This document shows positions 1 to 8,154 of a stretch of DNA of 64,000 bases, in pieces. Position 1 is the stretch's first letter. Every line of letters starts with the position of its first letter. The stretch comes from Granulicella paludicola. Lineage in GTDB: Bacteria; Acidobacteriota; Terriglobia; Terriglobales; Acidobacteriaceae. The position numbers and the translations under genes were made by a program. Location: NCBI RefSeq assembly GCF_025685545.1, contig NZ_JAGSYC010000025.1:186001-250000 (forward strand), in the 5' to 3' direction. The notes under the pieces are model-generated. The model was not told where the DNA came from and did no database searches. It was given only the letters and a program-made list of their open reading frames with translations.

Positions 1-1
1 A

Positions 2-316
2 TTAGCTGACGTACTCGACACGGCGACGGCGGTAGACGGTGTTGCCGCCGCCTCCCCAGGCGAAGAGCAGGGCGATGACGTGGAGCAGGAACCACAGACC
101 GATGCCCTGATCCTGATAGATCCAGAAGAGGATGAGCAGGCGCGGAACGAGCAGTGCCACGATGACCGGGATGAGACCGACGGCGGGTGGAATATAGGCC
201 GTCATGCTGTGTTGCAGCCACGCCAGCAGGATGCAGATGCGCGGCAGGAAGAGCGAGAGCACCAGGAACCAGAGCGGGATCGCATGGACGGGCAGGGCAA
301 CCGAATATTCGTGCAT
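2..316 (-). CDS. Small three-helix membrane protein, function unknown
   Basis: A 104-residue, strongly hydrophobic protein. Three transmembrane stretches are visible, at about residues 13-34, 46-67 and 72-90, followed by GGGG and an RRRR cluster that should stay in the cytoplasm. The ATG at 314-316 has an AAAGG-type ribosome site just upstream, and the stop lies at 2-4, so the gene is complete although it touches the window edge. It lies 103 bp downstream of the cupredoxin-like lipoprotein on the same strand and may be co-transcribed with it. I do not recognise a family, and no catalytic residues stand out. An accessory role for the neighbouring periplasmic lipoprotein is only a guess. Confidence 0.6.
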   Translation of the reverse strand: MHEYSVALPVHAIPLWFLVLSLFLPRICILLAWLQHSMTAYIPPAVGLIPVIVALLVPRLLILFWIYQDQGIGLWFLLHVIALLFAWGGGGNTVYRRRRVEYVS

Positions 317-419
317 GGGGGTACCTTTCGACAGCGTCAGTACTTGTATGGAGAGCGTGGGGGGCTGTCGAGTTGTATCGGTGGCCGAGCTTTATCGTTT
401 TTGAGAGCGTCCTACGGCT

Positions 420-1217
420 TTATTTCGCTGCGAAGGTGAAGGCTGCGGGGGCCGTGGCCTTAGCGGGGACGGTGACTTGAATGTCCTGCTCACCGAGGGT
501 TTCGTGCACGGCGGCGACGGTGTAGGTACCCGGGGGCAGGTTCTTCAGCGTGAAGCTGCCGTCGGCGCCGGTGACGGCGAAGTAGGGGTTGGGAGCGACG
601 TTGATGAAGGAGTTCATCCAGGGGTGGTTGTTGCAGCGCACGGGCAGCATGGTCTCGGGCTTGTCGAACTTCTGCGTCTGCGGCGCGCCCATGGGGGACT
701 GCGAGACGTCGACCGAGGCGGTGCCGTCGGTGGGGGTGGTGTGGATGTTGTGCATGGTGGGGTCGGAGTTGTGGAACTCGACCGAACCGCCCTGCTGCAG
801 AGCGATGACGTGCGGAACGTAGCGGCAGCCCTTCTGATCGAGCACGACGGGCGCGGTGCCAGCGGGAGCGGCGGAGGCGGGGATGCCGGACTTGACGTAG
901 ACGTAGACGTTCGCGAGGGCGTGGTTCGCGACGACGATCTGCTCGGAGTTGTTGGGCGTGGCGGACATGGCGCAGGCCGGGTCCATGCTCATGTCAATGG
1001 CGACCGGGGCCGGGGCTTTTCCGTCGAAGTGCACGGTGCCGGAGATGGAGCCAGCGGTGGCGGGATCGACGACGGGAGCAGCAGCAGGGCTGCCCGCTGT
1101 GGAGGTTGTGGGTGCAGCGGCGTGCTTGCAGCCTACCGAGGTCATCGTGACGCCTAGCAGCAGGGCGGTAAGAGCTTGATGACGGAGACGAAGGGCGGTC
1201 GTAGAAAAAGCTCGCAT
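420..1217 (-). CDS. Lipoprotein with cupredoxin-like and carboxypeptidase-regulatory-like domains
   Basis: A 265-residue exported protein. The N-terminus (MRAFSTTALRLRHQ, then LLLGVTMTSVGC) is a lipoprotein signal with the cysteine at about residue 29. The reading frame stays open for 142 more codons upstream, but that part is Arg-rich and non-conserved, so I start at 1217. The middle holds a beta-sandwich with a histidine in the MHNIHT segment and a later RCNNHPWM motif. The His...Cys-x3-His-x2-Met pattern matches a type-1 copper site of the plastocyanin fold. The last 70 residues (DGSFTLKNLPPGTYTV) match the carboxypeptidase-regulatory beta-sandwich. A periplasmic or outer-membrane electron-transfer or copper role is inferred. 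The substrate is unknown. Confidence 0.7.
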   Translation of the reverse strand: MRAFSTTALRLRHQALTALLLGVTMTSVGCKHAAAPTTSTAGSPAAAPVVDPATAGSISGTVHFDGKAPAPVAIDMSMDPACAMSATPNNSEQIVVANHALANVYVYVKSGIPASAAPAGTAPVVLDQKGCRYVPHVIALQQGGSVEFHNSDPTMHNIHTTPTDGTASVDVSQSPMGAPQTQKFDKPETMLPVRCNNHPWMNSFINVAPNPYFAVTGADGSFTLKNLPPGTYTVAAVHETLGEQDIQVTVPAKATAPAAFTFAAK

Positions 1218-1796
1218 AGGCACAAGATCATTGTAAGCGGTTAGGCGGGGGGGCATTCGCAACCCAATCCAATCAGCTTTGGCAGAACGAGGCTCCATGT
1301 GACGGAAAAGTACCAGGCGCTGCAGAGCTCTGCGCTGAAGATGCTGTTTGGTAGGGGCGGCGCCAGCAGCGGTTTCGACATCACTACGTAAGCCGGGCGC
1401 TGCGTCGCAGCGCAACCTGCGAAGGCGAATATAAAAAGGCACGGTTGGACATGCTAAAGCTAGAGCCATGACGTTTGCGCCGTGTCTGTATCCGACGAAA
1501 AATCTGGCTAGTATCTGGCACGGGTTCAAAATGACAAGATCGTCACTTTGAGTCGCAATCCGACTTCTGCGGGCCAGCGTTCCCACTACACGCGAGCACG
1601 GCCGGCACCTAGCAAAGGTGTTCTCCGGCTGAAGATCGGGCAAACCCGCCTATAGCTTCTGTGCGATACGTACGCCATACCGAGTCCATTTGCAGTTACC
1701 GCCTCATGCGTGCAGCCACCTAGCGTGGTCGTGCGAAATCCCAGTGCTGTTCGCAATTTTGCGCCCAAACCATACACCGTACGATGGAGGTTTTTC
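1218..1796. other. 579-bp divergent intergenic region
   Basis: This region separates the start codons of the cupredoxin-like lipoprotein (minus) and the ferritin-like lipoprotein (plus). No open frame here has coding character; the short frames are Arg-rich or extensions of the flanking genes. It must hold the promoters of both genes. The one structured part is 1569-1649, listed separately. No consensus sigma-70 promoter could be placed with confidence. Confidence 0.5.
1569..1649 (+). promoter_or_regulatory. Possible structured leader RNA upstream of the ferritin-like gene
   Basis: GCGGG at 1569-1573 can pair with CCCGC at 1645-1649. The enclosed sequence contains GCCGG (1601-1605) paired with CCGGC (1625-1629) and CACC (1606-1609) paired with GGTG (1617-1620), with a TAGCAAA loop. 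A local GGGCAAACCC hairpin (1638-1647) would compete with the closing stem, so the region could switch between two folds. It lies about 150 nt upstream of the start codon at 1797. The class is unknown and chance pairing in GC-rich DNA is possible. Confidence 0.25.
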
Positions 1797-2789
1797 ATGG
1801 CATTGCCAGAGGTCACTCAGCAGGAAATCGAAAACATCACGAACCGCCGTTCCTTCCTAGTAGGGGCAGGCATGTTTGGCCTTGGCGCTGCGGCCTCCGC
1901 ACTAGTCATCGGTTGCTCGAACAATGCGACTTCTACGCCGACGCCTGTTTCCGCCGCCACCACTGCGGACACCGCCACGCAGATTCTTACGGCGGCGTTA
2001 ATCGCCGAGACCCTCGCGATCACCACGTACTACACCGCCCTGAACACCAGTGCTGTGATCACGGACCCCAACCTTGCTGGAAGCGGTGGAACCGCTACCA
2101 GCGTCAGCGCGAGTGGCAGTCAGATCAACGTTGCCTATCTACAGGGAGCCTTGCTAGAAGAGGTCGCGCATGCGCAACTGCTGCGTTCTCTCCTCGGCCT
2201 GCCTACGAACGGCTCCGGCGATGCAGCTGCCGGTGTACCGCAAACCTTCTACTACCCAACCGGCACCTTCTCCTCGCTGATGGGATTTGTGCCTGTGCTG
2301 CTTGCTCTGGAGACTGCGTTCATCGGTGCCTATATGACCGCTGTCGAAGAGTTCTCGTCGATGGCCGCAGCCTACAACGGCTTCAGCGCCACGCAAAAAG
2401 ATCCGTCGTCGACAACCGGCGGTACTCTGAGCCAAGCCACGCTGATCCTCTATGCCAAGGTGGCTTCGGCTATCCTCGGGGTTGAGTCGGAGCACCGCGC
2501 TCTCGTTCGCGGCATCCCATCCGTCACCCTGGGCTCACCGAGCTACGCGGGCCTAAACCTCATCCCTGCGAACAACTTGAACTATGAGATCACCGACGGC
2601 CTTACCGGCCTGCTGGTCAGCGTCAGCGGCAGCACGACGACCACCGCTGGCGCGGCACTCACTCCGTTCATCGCGGCGGGCACCAACCCTGTGTCGGTGG
2701 CAAGCGCTGCCAACATGGCGAGCTTCTCGTCGGTCGTCAACGCCTCGGTCATGGCGAACGTCACCGGCTCGATCCCCACAGCTGAATAA
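1797..2789 (+). CDS. Tat-exported ferritin-like domain lipoprotein
   Basis: A 330-residue protein. The ATG at 1797 follows an ATGGAGG ribosome site. The N-terminus has a twin-arginine motif (NRRSFLVG), a hydrophobic stretch, and a lipobox ending GC at about residue 41, so it should be exported folded and lipid-anchored. The rest is helical with paired acidic and histidine residues typical of a four-helix ferritin-like bundle: E in LIAETLAITTYYT, EEVAHAQLL, LETAFIGAY, and VESEHRALVRG. This matches the ferritin-like/desiccation-related (Pfam Ferritin_2) family, often 250-330 residues in Acidobacteria. Redox or metal protection in the periplasm is inferred; the metal and substrate are unknown. 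A strong terminator follows at 2805-2836. Confidence 0.8.
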   Translation: MALPEVTQQEIENITNRRSFLVGAGMFGLGAAASALVIGCSNNATSTPTPVSAATTADTATQILTAALIAETLAITTYYTALNTSAVITDPNLAGSGGTATSVSASGSQINVAYLQGALLEEVAHAQLLRSLLGLPTNGSGDAAAGVPQTFYYPTGTFSSLMGFVPVLLALETAFIGAYMTAVEEFSSMAAAYNGFSATQKDPSSTTGGTLSQATLILYAKVASAILGVESEHRALVRGIPSVTLGSPSYAGLNLIPANNLNYEITDGLTGLLVSVSGSTTTTAGAALTPFIAAGTNPVSVASAANMASFSSVVNASVMANVTGSIPTAE

Positions 2790-2804
2790 CTTGGAGCAAG
2801 GGAT

Positions 2805-2836
2805 AAGGCCACGGCATTCGAGCCGTGGCCTTTTTC
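2805..2836 (+). terminator. Rho-independent terminator after the ferritin-like gene
   Basis: AAGGCCACGGC pairs perfectly with GCCGTGGCCTT around an ATTCGA loop and runs into a T-rich tail (TTTTTCTTTTTC). It sits 16 bp after the stop codon, between convergent genes. Confidence 0.9.
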
Positions 2837-2854
2837 TTTTTCGACAGGAACTCT

Positions 2855-3874
2855 TTAGAGCGCGGCGATGACGGCTTCGGTGAAGGCCTTGGTGCCGGAG
2901 TTGCCGCCGACGTCGCGGGTGAGGGTCTTGCCGTCGGCGTAGACCTTTTCGATGGCTGCCTGGACCTTGTTCGCGGTTTCGGTCTCGTTGAGGTGGTGGA
3001 GCATGAGGACGGCTGACTGGAGCAGGGCGGTGGGATTGGCTTTGTCCTGTCCGGCGATGTCCGGAGCGGAGCCGTGGACGGCTTCGAAGATGGCACAATC
3101 GGCACCGAGGTTGGCTCCGGGGACGAGACCGAGACCGCCGATGAGGCCGGAGCAGAGGTCGGAGAGGATGTCGCCGTAGAGGTTTTCGGTGAGGATGACG
3201 TCGTACTGCCAGGGGTTCATGACGAGCTGCATGCAGGTGTTGTCGACGATGTGCTCGGCGTAGGTGATTTCCGGGTACTCGGCGGCGACGGCCTTGCAGC
3301 ACTCGAGGAATAGGCCGTCGGACTTCTTCATGATGTTCGCCTTGTGGATGGCGTGTACCTTCTTGCGACCGTGCTTGCGGGCGAACTCGAAGGCGGAGCG
3401 AGCGATGCGGGTCGAGCCTTTGCGGGTGATAATTTTCAGCGACTGCGCGATGTCGGGATTGATCATGACTTCGAGCCCCGCGTAGAGGTCTTCCGTGTTC
3501 TCGCGGAAGATGATCATGTCGATGTTGGGGAACTTCGTTTCGAGGCCGGGGAGGCTTTTGACGGGGCGAAAGTTGGAGTAGAGGTCGAACTTCTTGCGCA
3601 TGGCCACGTTGATGGACGAGAAGCCGCCACCGATGGGGGTCGCGGTGGGTCCCTTGATGGCGACCTTGTTCTGTTCGATGGAGTCGAGGGCGGCCTTGGG
3701 CAGGATGTCGCCATTCTTCTCGTAGGCTTCGGCACCGCACTCGAAGGGATGCCACTCGAAGCTGGCTCCGGTCTGCTTGCCTGCGGCTTCGACGACGGCA
3801 ACCATGGCGGCTGCGACTTCGGGACCGATGCCGTCTCCGGCGATCAACGTAATCTTGTGCGTGCGCGTCGACAT
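2855..3874 (-). CDS. NAD-dependent isocitrate dehydrogenase (isocitrate/isopropylmalate family)
   Basis: A 339-residue beta-decarboxylating dehydrogenase. It starts MSTRTHKITLIAGDGIGPEV, the standard family N-terminus; the open frame extends far upstream but without conservation. Substrate-binding elements are visible: SSINVAMRKKFDLYSNFRPVKS, the RENTEDLYAG loop with its Arg/Tyr, the HKANIMKKSDG lysine helix, and the metal-binding aspartates in YGDILSDL. The 339-residue length and the ENTEDLYAG loop fit the short NAD-type isocitrate or homoisocitrate subgroup better than the 410-residue NADP enzyme. It probably makes 2-oxoglutarate in the TCA cycle. Isopropylmalate dehydrogenase is less likely because the loop differs. 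An AAGGA ribosome site lies about 12 nt from the ATG. Confidence 0.88.
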   Translation of the reverse strand: MSTRTHKITLIAGDGIGPEVAAAMVAVVEAAGKQTGASFEWHPFECGAEAYEKNGDILPKAALDSIEQNKVAIKGPTATPIGGGFSSINVAMRKKFDLYSNFRPVKSLPGLETKFPNIDMIIFRENTEDLYAGLEVMINPDIAQSLKIITRKGSTRIARSAFEFARKHGRKKVHAIHKANIMKKSDGLFLECCKAVAAEYPEITYAEHIVDNTCMQLVMNPWQYDVILTENLYGDILSDLCSGLIGGLGLVPGANLGADCAIFEAVHGSAPDIAGQDKANPTALLQSAVLMLHHLNETETANKVQAAIEKVYADGKTLTRDVGGNSGTKAFTEAVIAAL

Positions 3875-4071
3875 ACGGTGGATGTTTCCTTCTGGGAGAG
3901 ATGTCTCCCGCTGATGCAATTGGAGTTGGAACGCGTGCGAAAGTGTGGGTTCGCGGCGTCCGTCACGATTCATTGTAAGGCGTGGGTGCTTTGGGTGTGG
4001 AAGAAGCGCAACCTGATCGGATATCGGAACATCGAATGCACACCACCGAAGTAGAAATTGAGGCTCGTGAG

Positions 4072-5433
4072 ATGGTTCGTACGTCAGGCAAGTGTTTGTG
4101 GGAAAGAACCATTCTGAGGGGCTGTGGTGGGCTGCTGTTGTTACTGGCGCTGATGGCTGTGACGCAACGAGCGGCAGCGCAGGTCGGTTCAGGTGAGCCG
4201 GATGCTTCGGCGAGGTCGCAGCGGGACCGCGAGGCTCGAGAGGATGCGGACAAGCAGGGCAAGGCGGCGGTGCCACCGAAGTATCCGGGGCAGGCGCTCG
4301 ATGTGGATGCGCGCGTACTGGCCAAGGTGCCGACCGATCCGCTGGTCGATGACGATACGCTGCATCGCACGCTGAAGCCTGCGGAACGTGCGCTCGATAC
4401 GCTTAAAGGGACGGACAACATCAGCTTTTCGGCATCATATACGCTGCTGAATCAGTATGCGACGGCTACTCCGGCGGGGGCACGGCACAATGTTGGCGGT
4501 GGACGATTCGATCTGGTGGGGGGATGGAAGCTTTACGACCATGAGACGAACGCGGGCACGCTGAGCGTCCTGGTGCGTTCGGGGACAAATATCGGGGTGA
4601 GCGAGCAGTACAACCTGAGCAATGCGCTGGGGTCGGCGTTGGTATTGAACTGCCTGCAGGGTGGCGGGAAGCAGGACACGATCTCGTTGAACATTTTGTA
4701 TTACCGGCAGGACTTCTGGCAGAAGAAGGTGGCGTTCTATGTGGGCAAGATCCATCCGAACGAGTACATCAGCCTGAGCCTGTACAACAACGACGAGCGC
4801 AGCCAGTTTTTGAATGGCGAGAACGATGGGAACCTGACGATTCCTTCGGACGGAACGTATGCGGGCGGAGCGGCGCTGGAGTACCAGATGTCGAAGCACG
4901 TTTATGTGCATGCGGTGACGGTCGATACGGAGGGCTCGGAGACGAGCAACCTGAAGACGCTGGTCGATAAGAAATACATGAATGCGATCGAGTTCGGATG
5001 GAAGGAAGGCTCGCCCACGCAGCAGGAGCACCTGTTTCGCTTCGCGTTGTGGCGGGACGATACGAAGTCGCTGGGCAGCGGCGCGGGCGCGGGCTTCGGT
5101 GCGGACTATGAGCTGAAGAGCGGTTGGGTGCCGTTCGGTCGGTTGGGAGTCGCAACGGATACGGGCAATAACATCAAGCGCGTCTTCGATGCAGGGATTG
5201 CGAACATCCGCCCATTCGGGCGACGCGGCGATATGTTCGGTTTTGCGCTGAACATCACTGACCCGAGCCATACGGCGCTGCATCACGAGTCGCAGTTCGA
5301 GACGTTCTACCGGGTGCGGATGACGCACAGCGTGGAGTTCGGACCGGACCTTGAGGTGGATATTCATCCGACCAATGCACAGAAGGCTTATACGACGACG
5401 CTGCTGGGGCTGCGGGCGAAGATCGTGCTGTAG
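4072..5433 (+). CDS. Outer-membrane porin, OprB-like carbohydrate-selective
   Basis: A 453-residue protein from the ATG at 4072, which has a TGAGG ribosome site 8 nt upstream; an alternative ATG lies at 4036. A signal peptide (hydrophobic GGLLLLLALMAV, ending AAAQ) is followed by an acidic/basic linker and then a long run of alternating aromatic/polar beta strands (TISLNILYYRQDFWQKKVAFYVGK). The chain ends ...LRAKIVL, as expected for a beta barrel. KIHPNEYISLSLYNND and the overall pattern resemble the OprB carbohydrate porin family. It should admit sugars across the outer membrane. The next genes are a beta-propeller protein and a glycosidase, which supports a carbohydrate role. Substrate specificity cannot be read. 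Confidence 0.72.
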   Translation: MVRTSGKCLWERTILRGCGGLLLLLALMAVTQRAAAQVGSGEPDASARSQRDREAREDADKQGKAAVPPKYPGQALDVDARVLAKVPTDPLVDDDTLHRTLKPAERALDTLKGTDNISFSASYTLLNQYATATPAGARHNVGGGRFDLVGGWKLYDHETNAGTLSVLVRSGTNIGVSEQYNLSNALGSALVLNCLQGGGKQDTISLNILYYRQDFWQKKVAFYVGKIHPNEYISLSLYNNDERSQFLNGENDGNLTIPSDGTYAGGAALEYQMSKHVYVHAVTVDTEGSETSNLKTLVDKKYMNAIEFGWKEGSPTQQEHLFRFALWRDDTKSLGSGAGAGFGADYELKSGWVPFGRLGVATDTGNNIKRVFDAGIANIRPFGRRGDMFGFALNITDPSHTALHHESQFETFYRVRMTHSVEFGPDLEVDIHPTNAQKAYTTTLLGLRAKIVL

Positions 5434-5468
5434 AGCGAAGTCGCGTGGCTGGAGTATGCTTTTGTGCC

Positions 5469-6476
5469 ATGCAAAAGATATCGGTTCTTTCGGCTCTGTG
5501 TGTGGGTGTGTGCGCGATGGCGCTGTCTTCGGCAACGATGGAGGCCCAGTCGTTGCTGGTGGTGAACCAGGGGGATGCTACGGTCAGCGTCGTCGATCCG
5601 GTGACACAGCAGAAGGTGGCTGTGATCGAGGAGAAGACGGGCAACGTGCATGGGCACGAGATCACGGTTTCGCCGGATGGCAAGACGGCGTATCTGCCGA
5701 TCTACGGCAGCACGGGCGTGGGCAAGCCGGGGATCGATGGGCATGAGATGTTCTTCATCGATGTGCCTTCGCGGACGATTACAAGCAGGCTCGATTTTGG
5801 GCATGGGATACGGCCGCATCTGCCGGTGCTGGATCCGGTGAGCGGGTTGCTGTACGTGACGACCGAGCTGGACAAGACGGTGACGGTGATCGATCCGAAG
5901 ACGCGGAAGATTGTGGGTACGGTGCCGACGGGGCAGGAGCAGTCGCACATGCTGGTGCTGTCGCACGACGGCAAGCTGGGGTATACGGCGAATGTGGGGC
6001 CGGGCACGGTGTCGGTGCTGGATCTGAAGGAGCGCAAGACGCTGGCGGTCATTCCGGTGGCGGGCGAGGTGCAGCGCATTTCGATTTCAAACGACGACAA
6101 GCTGGTGTTCACTTCGGACTATACGAAGCCGCAGCTGGTGGTGATCGATACGGCGACGCGCAAGGTGAAGCAGACGATTGCGCTGCCGAACCTTGGCTAT
6201 GGATCGGCGTCGACGAAGGATGGTAAGTGGCTGCTGATCGCGGTGCCGCAAGCGAAGCAAGTGGCGGTGATCGATTTGAAGGCGATGAAGGTTGCCCGCA
6301 CGATTGATGTGCCCGCGCTGCCGCAGGAGGTGCTGATCCGGCCTGACGATAAGGTGGCGTATGTGTCGTGCAACGAGAGCGGGCAGGTGGCGGCGATCAA
6401 CCTGGGGACGTGGGCAGTGCAGAAGATCATATCGACGAGTCCGCTAGCGGATGGCCTGGGCTGGGCGAAGCGTTAG
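5469..6476 (+). CDS. Secreted YncE-like beta-propeller protein
   Basis: A 335-residue protein with a signal peptide (MQKISVLSALCVGVCAMALS, cleaved near EAQS). About seven repeats of roughly 40 residues follow, of the type LLVVNQGDATVSVVDP...VIDPKTRKIVGTV...VAVIDLKAMKVARTI. This is the YVTN/YncE seven-bladed propeller pattern. The ATG at 5469 is preferred because the signal peptide begins there; a GTG at 5445 is possible. Such proteins bind DNA, metals or partner proteins in the periplasm and have no universal enzymatic role. It lies 35 bp after the porin on the same strand, so co-transcription is likely. It has HExxH-free, non-catalytic sequence. Confidence 0.8.
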   Translation: MQKISVLSALCVGVCAMALSSATMEAQSLLVVNQGDATVSVVDPVTQQKVAVIEEKTGNVHGHEITVSPDGKTAYLPIYGSTGVGKPGIDGHEMFFIDVPSRTITSRLDFGHGIRPHLPVLDPVSGLLYVTTELDKTVTVIDPKTRKIVGTVPTGQEQSHMLVLSHDGKLGYTANVGPGTVSVLDLKERKTLAVIPVAGEVQRISISNDDKLVFTSDYTKPQLVVIDTATRKVKQTIALPNLGYGSASTKDGKWLLIAVPQAKQVAVIDLKAMKVARTIDVPALPQEVLIRPDDKVAYVSCNESGQVAAINLGTWAVQKIISTSPLADGLGWAKR

Positions 6477-6574
6477 CGAGGAAGTTCGAAATACCTGTTG
6501 CCATCGTTCACGGAGCGAGCGTATATAGGTACGGCCAACTGGTACGAGGTTCAAACTAAATGCGGAGAGACGCG

Positions 6575-8143
6575 ATGCAGAAGCGGTTGATGCGGAAGAT
6601 TTCTGTAGCACTTATGGTTGCTGGCGTCGCGGTGCCGCTATCGGCGCAGGTATCTGCGCTGAATCCCGCGATGATGAAAAAGATCGCGACGGTGGATGAG
6701 CGCTACCAGTCCTACAACATCGAGATGCTGGAGGTGACGGGGGGCGACTTCTGGAAGCCGTACAGTTCGATCGGGCCGTCGAAGCTGGATAGCGGCAATC
6801 ATCCGGTGGGCATGGACCCGAACATGTATGAGTATCGAGCGCCTCTCGATCTGTCGTCTGCGCGGCTGCGCAAGCTGGCTGCAGCACTGGGACCGGCGTA
6901 TGTGCGGGTGAGCGGAACGTGGGCGAACTCGACGTATTTTCAGGACTCGGATGCGCCGGCACCGAAGACGCCGCCAGCGGGATTCAAGGGGACGCTGACG
7001 CGGAGTGAGTGGAAGGGCGTCATCGATTTTTCGAAGGCAGCGAACGCGAAGATCGTGACCTCGTTTGCGACGAGTGGAGGAACGCGCGATGCGGCAGGTG
7101 TGTGGACGCCAAAGGAGGCTGACAAGTTCGTAGCTTTCACGAAGGCGGCGGGTGGAGAGATTGCGGCGGCGGAGTATATGAATGAGCCGACCATTGCAGC
7201 TATGGGTGGCGCTCCGGCGGGTTACGATGCGTCCAGCTATGGGAAGGATGTAGCGGTTTTCCACCCGTGGTTGAGGCAGCATTCGCCTCACACCGTTTTC
7301 CTGGGTCCGGGTGGGGCGGCGGAGGGAGGACAGCTTGACGTGCCGTTTCCGAATCTTCTGCCGAGTGAAAAGCTGATGGTATCCACTGGGCCCGTCTATG
7401 ACGTCTTTTCTTACCATTACTACGGCGGCATCTCGGAGCGTTGTTCGAAAATGATGCCTTCCGGTGGCACCACCGTCGCCGATGCGTTAAGTGAGAACTG
7501 GCTTGAAAAAACCAACAAGGTCGAAGTGTTTTACGCGCAGATGCGCGACAAGTTTGAGCCTGGTAAACCGCTGTGGGTGACGGAGACGGGAGAGACTGCG
7601 TGTGGCGGCGATCCGTGGGCGAAGACGTACCTGGATAGCTTCCGCTATTTGAATCAGCTGGGCACGCTGGCGCAGAAGGGTGTGAAAGTAGTGATGCATA
7701 ACACGCTGGACGCGAGCGATTATGCGCTGCTGGATGAGCACACCTACGAGCCGCGACCGAACTACTGGGCCGCGCTGCTATGGCGGAAGATGATGGGGAC
7801 GACGGTGCTTGATCCGGGAGTGTCGCCAGGGCCGAACGTGTATGTGTACGCGCAGTGTCTGCGGGGCGTAAAGGGCGGCGTGGCGGTGCTGGCGATCAAT
7901 GCAGATAAGAACTCGCCCGCGACGATGAGTCTCCCGAAGGCGGCGGAGCGCTATACGCTGTCGGCGACCGAGCTGCAGAGCGCGCATGTTGAGTTGAACG
8001 GAGTGGAGTTGCGACTGGGTGAAGGGGATGCGCTGCCTGCGTTGCGTGGCGCGACGGTGGCAGCAGGAGAGGTGACGCTGGCCCCGGCGACGATCACGTT
8101 CTTTGGCATCAGCGGAGCGGAGAATGCGGCCTGCAGAGAGTAA
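6575..8143 (+). CDS. Secreted clan-A glycoside hydrolase, probably GH79 (beta-glucuronidase/heparanase-like)
   Basis: A 522-residue protein starting at the ATG at 6575, which has GGAGAG 5 nt upstream; an ATG at 6560 is also in frame. A signal peptide (ISVALMVAGVAVPLSAQ) is followed by a TIM-barrel domain and a C-terminal beta domain. In clan GH-A logic, E204 in AEYMNEPTI is the acid/base (the NEP motif) and E337 in LWVTETGE is the nucleophile. YHYYGG and the order of motifs are those of GH79, the family of the characterised Acidobacterium capsulatum beta-glucuronidase. It would release uronic acid from plant or microbial polysaccharide, feeding the kdu/kdg genes at 41-45 kb. GH39- or GH30-type activity is not excluded. 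Confidence 0.68.
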   Translation: MQKRLMRKISVALMVAGVAVPLSAQVSALNPAMMKKIATVDERYQSYNIEMLEVTGGDFWKPYSSIGPSKLDSGNHPVGMDPNMYEYRAPLDLSSARLRKLAAALGPAYVRVSGTWANSTYFQDSDAPAPKTPPAGFKGTLTRSEWKGVIDFSKAANAKIVTSFATSGGTRDAAGVWTPKEADKFVAFTKAAGGEIAAAEYMNEPTIAAMGGAPAGYDASSYGKDVAVFHPWLRQHSPHTVFLGPGGAAEGGQLDVPFPNLLPSEKLMVSTGPVYDVFSYHYYGGISERCSKMMPSGGTTVADALSENWLEKTNKVEVFYAQMRDKFEPGKPLWVTETGETACGGDPWAKTYLDSFRYLNQLGTLAQKGVKVVMHNTLDASDYALLDEHTYEPRPNYWAALLWRKMMGTTVLDPGVSPGPNVYVYAQCLRGVKGGVAVLAINADKNSPATMSLPKAAERYTLSATELQSAHVELNGVELRLGEGDALPALRGATVAAGEVTLAPATITFFGISGAENAACRE

Positions 8144-8154
8144 GTGTGGCTCTA

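Noticed and set aside
1586-1816. 76-codon minus-strand frame in the first divergent region
   Set aside because: It overlaps the ferritin-like start codon and the candidate leader RNA and has no ribosome site or motif.
2553-3755. 400-codon minus-strand frame across the ferritin-like and isocitrate dehydrogenase genes
   Set aside because: It reads the dehydrogenase gene in another frame of the same strand. Its product is Arg/His/Pro-rich with no domain, and it runs antisense into the ferritin-like gene.
4435-5535. 366-codon minus-strand frame opposite the porin gene
   Set aside because: Antisense shadow of a GC-rich gene. It has Arg/Leu/Gln-rich low-complexity composition, no ribosome site and no recognisable motif.
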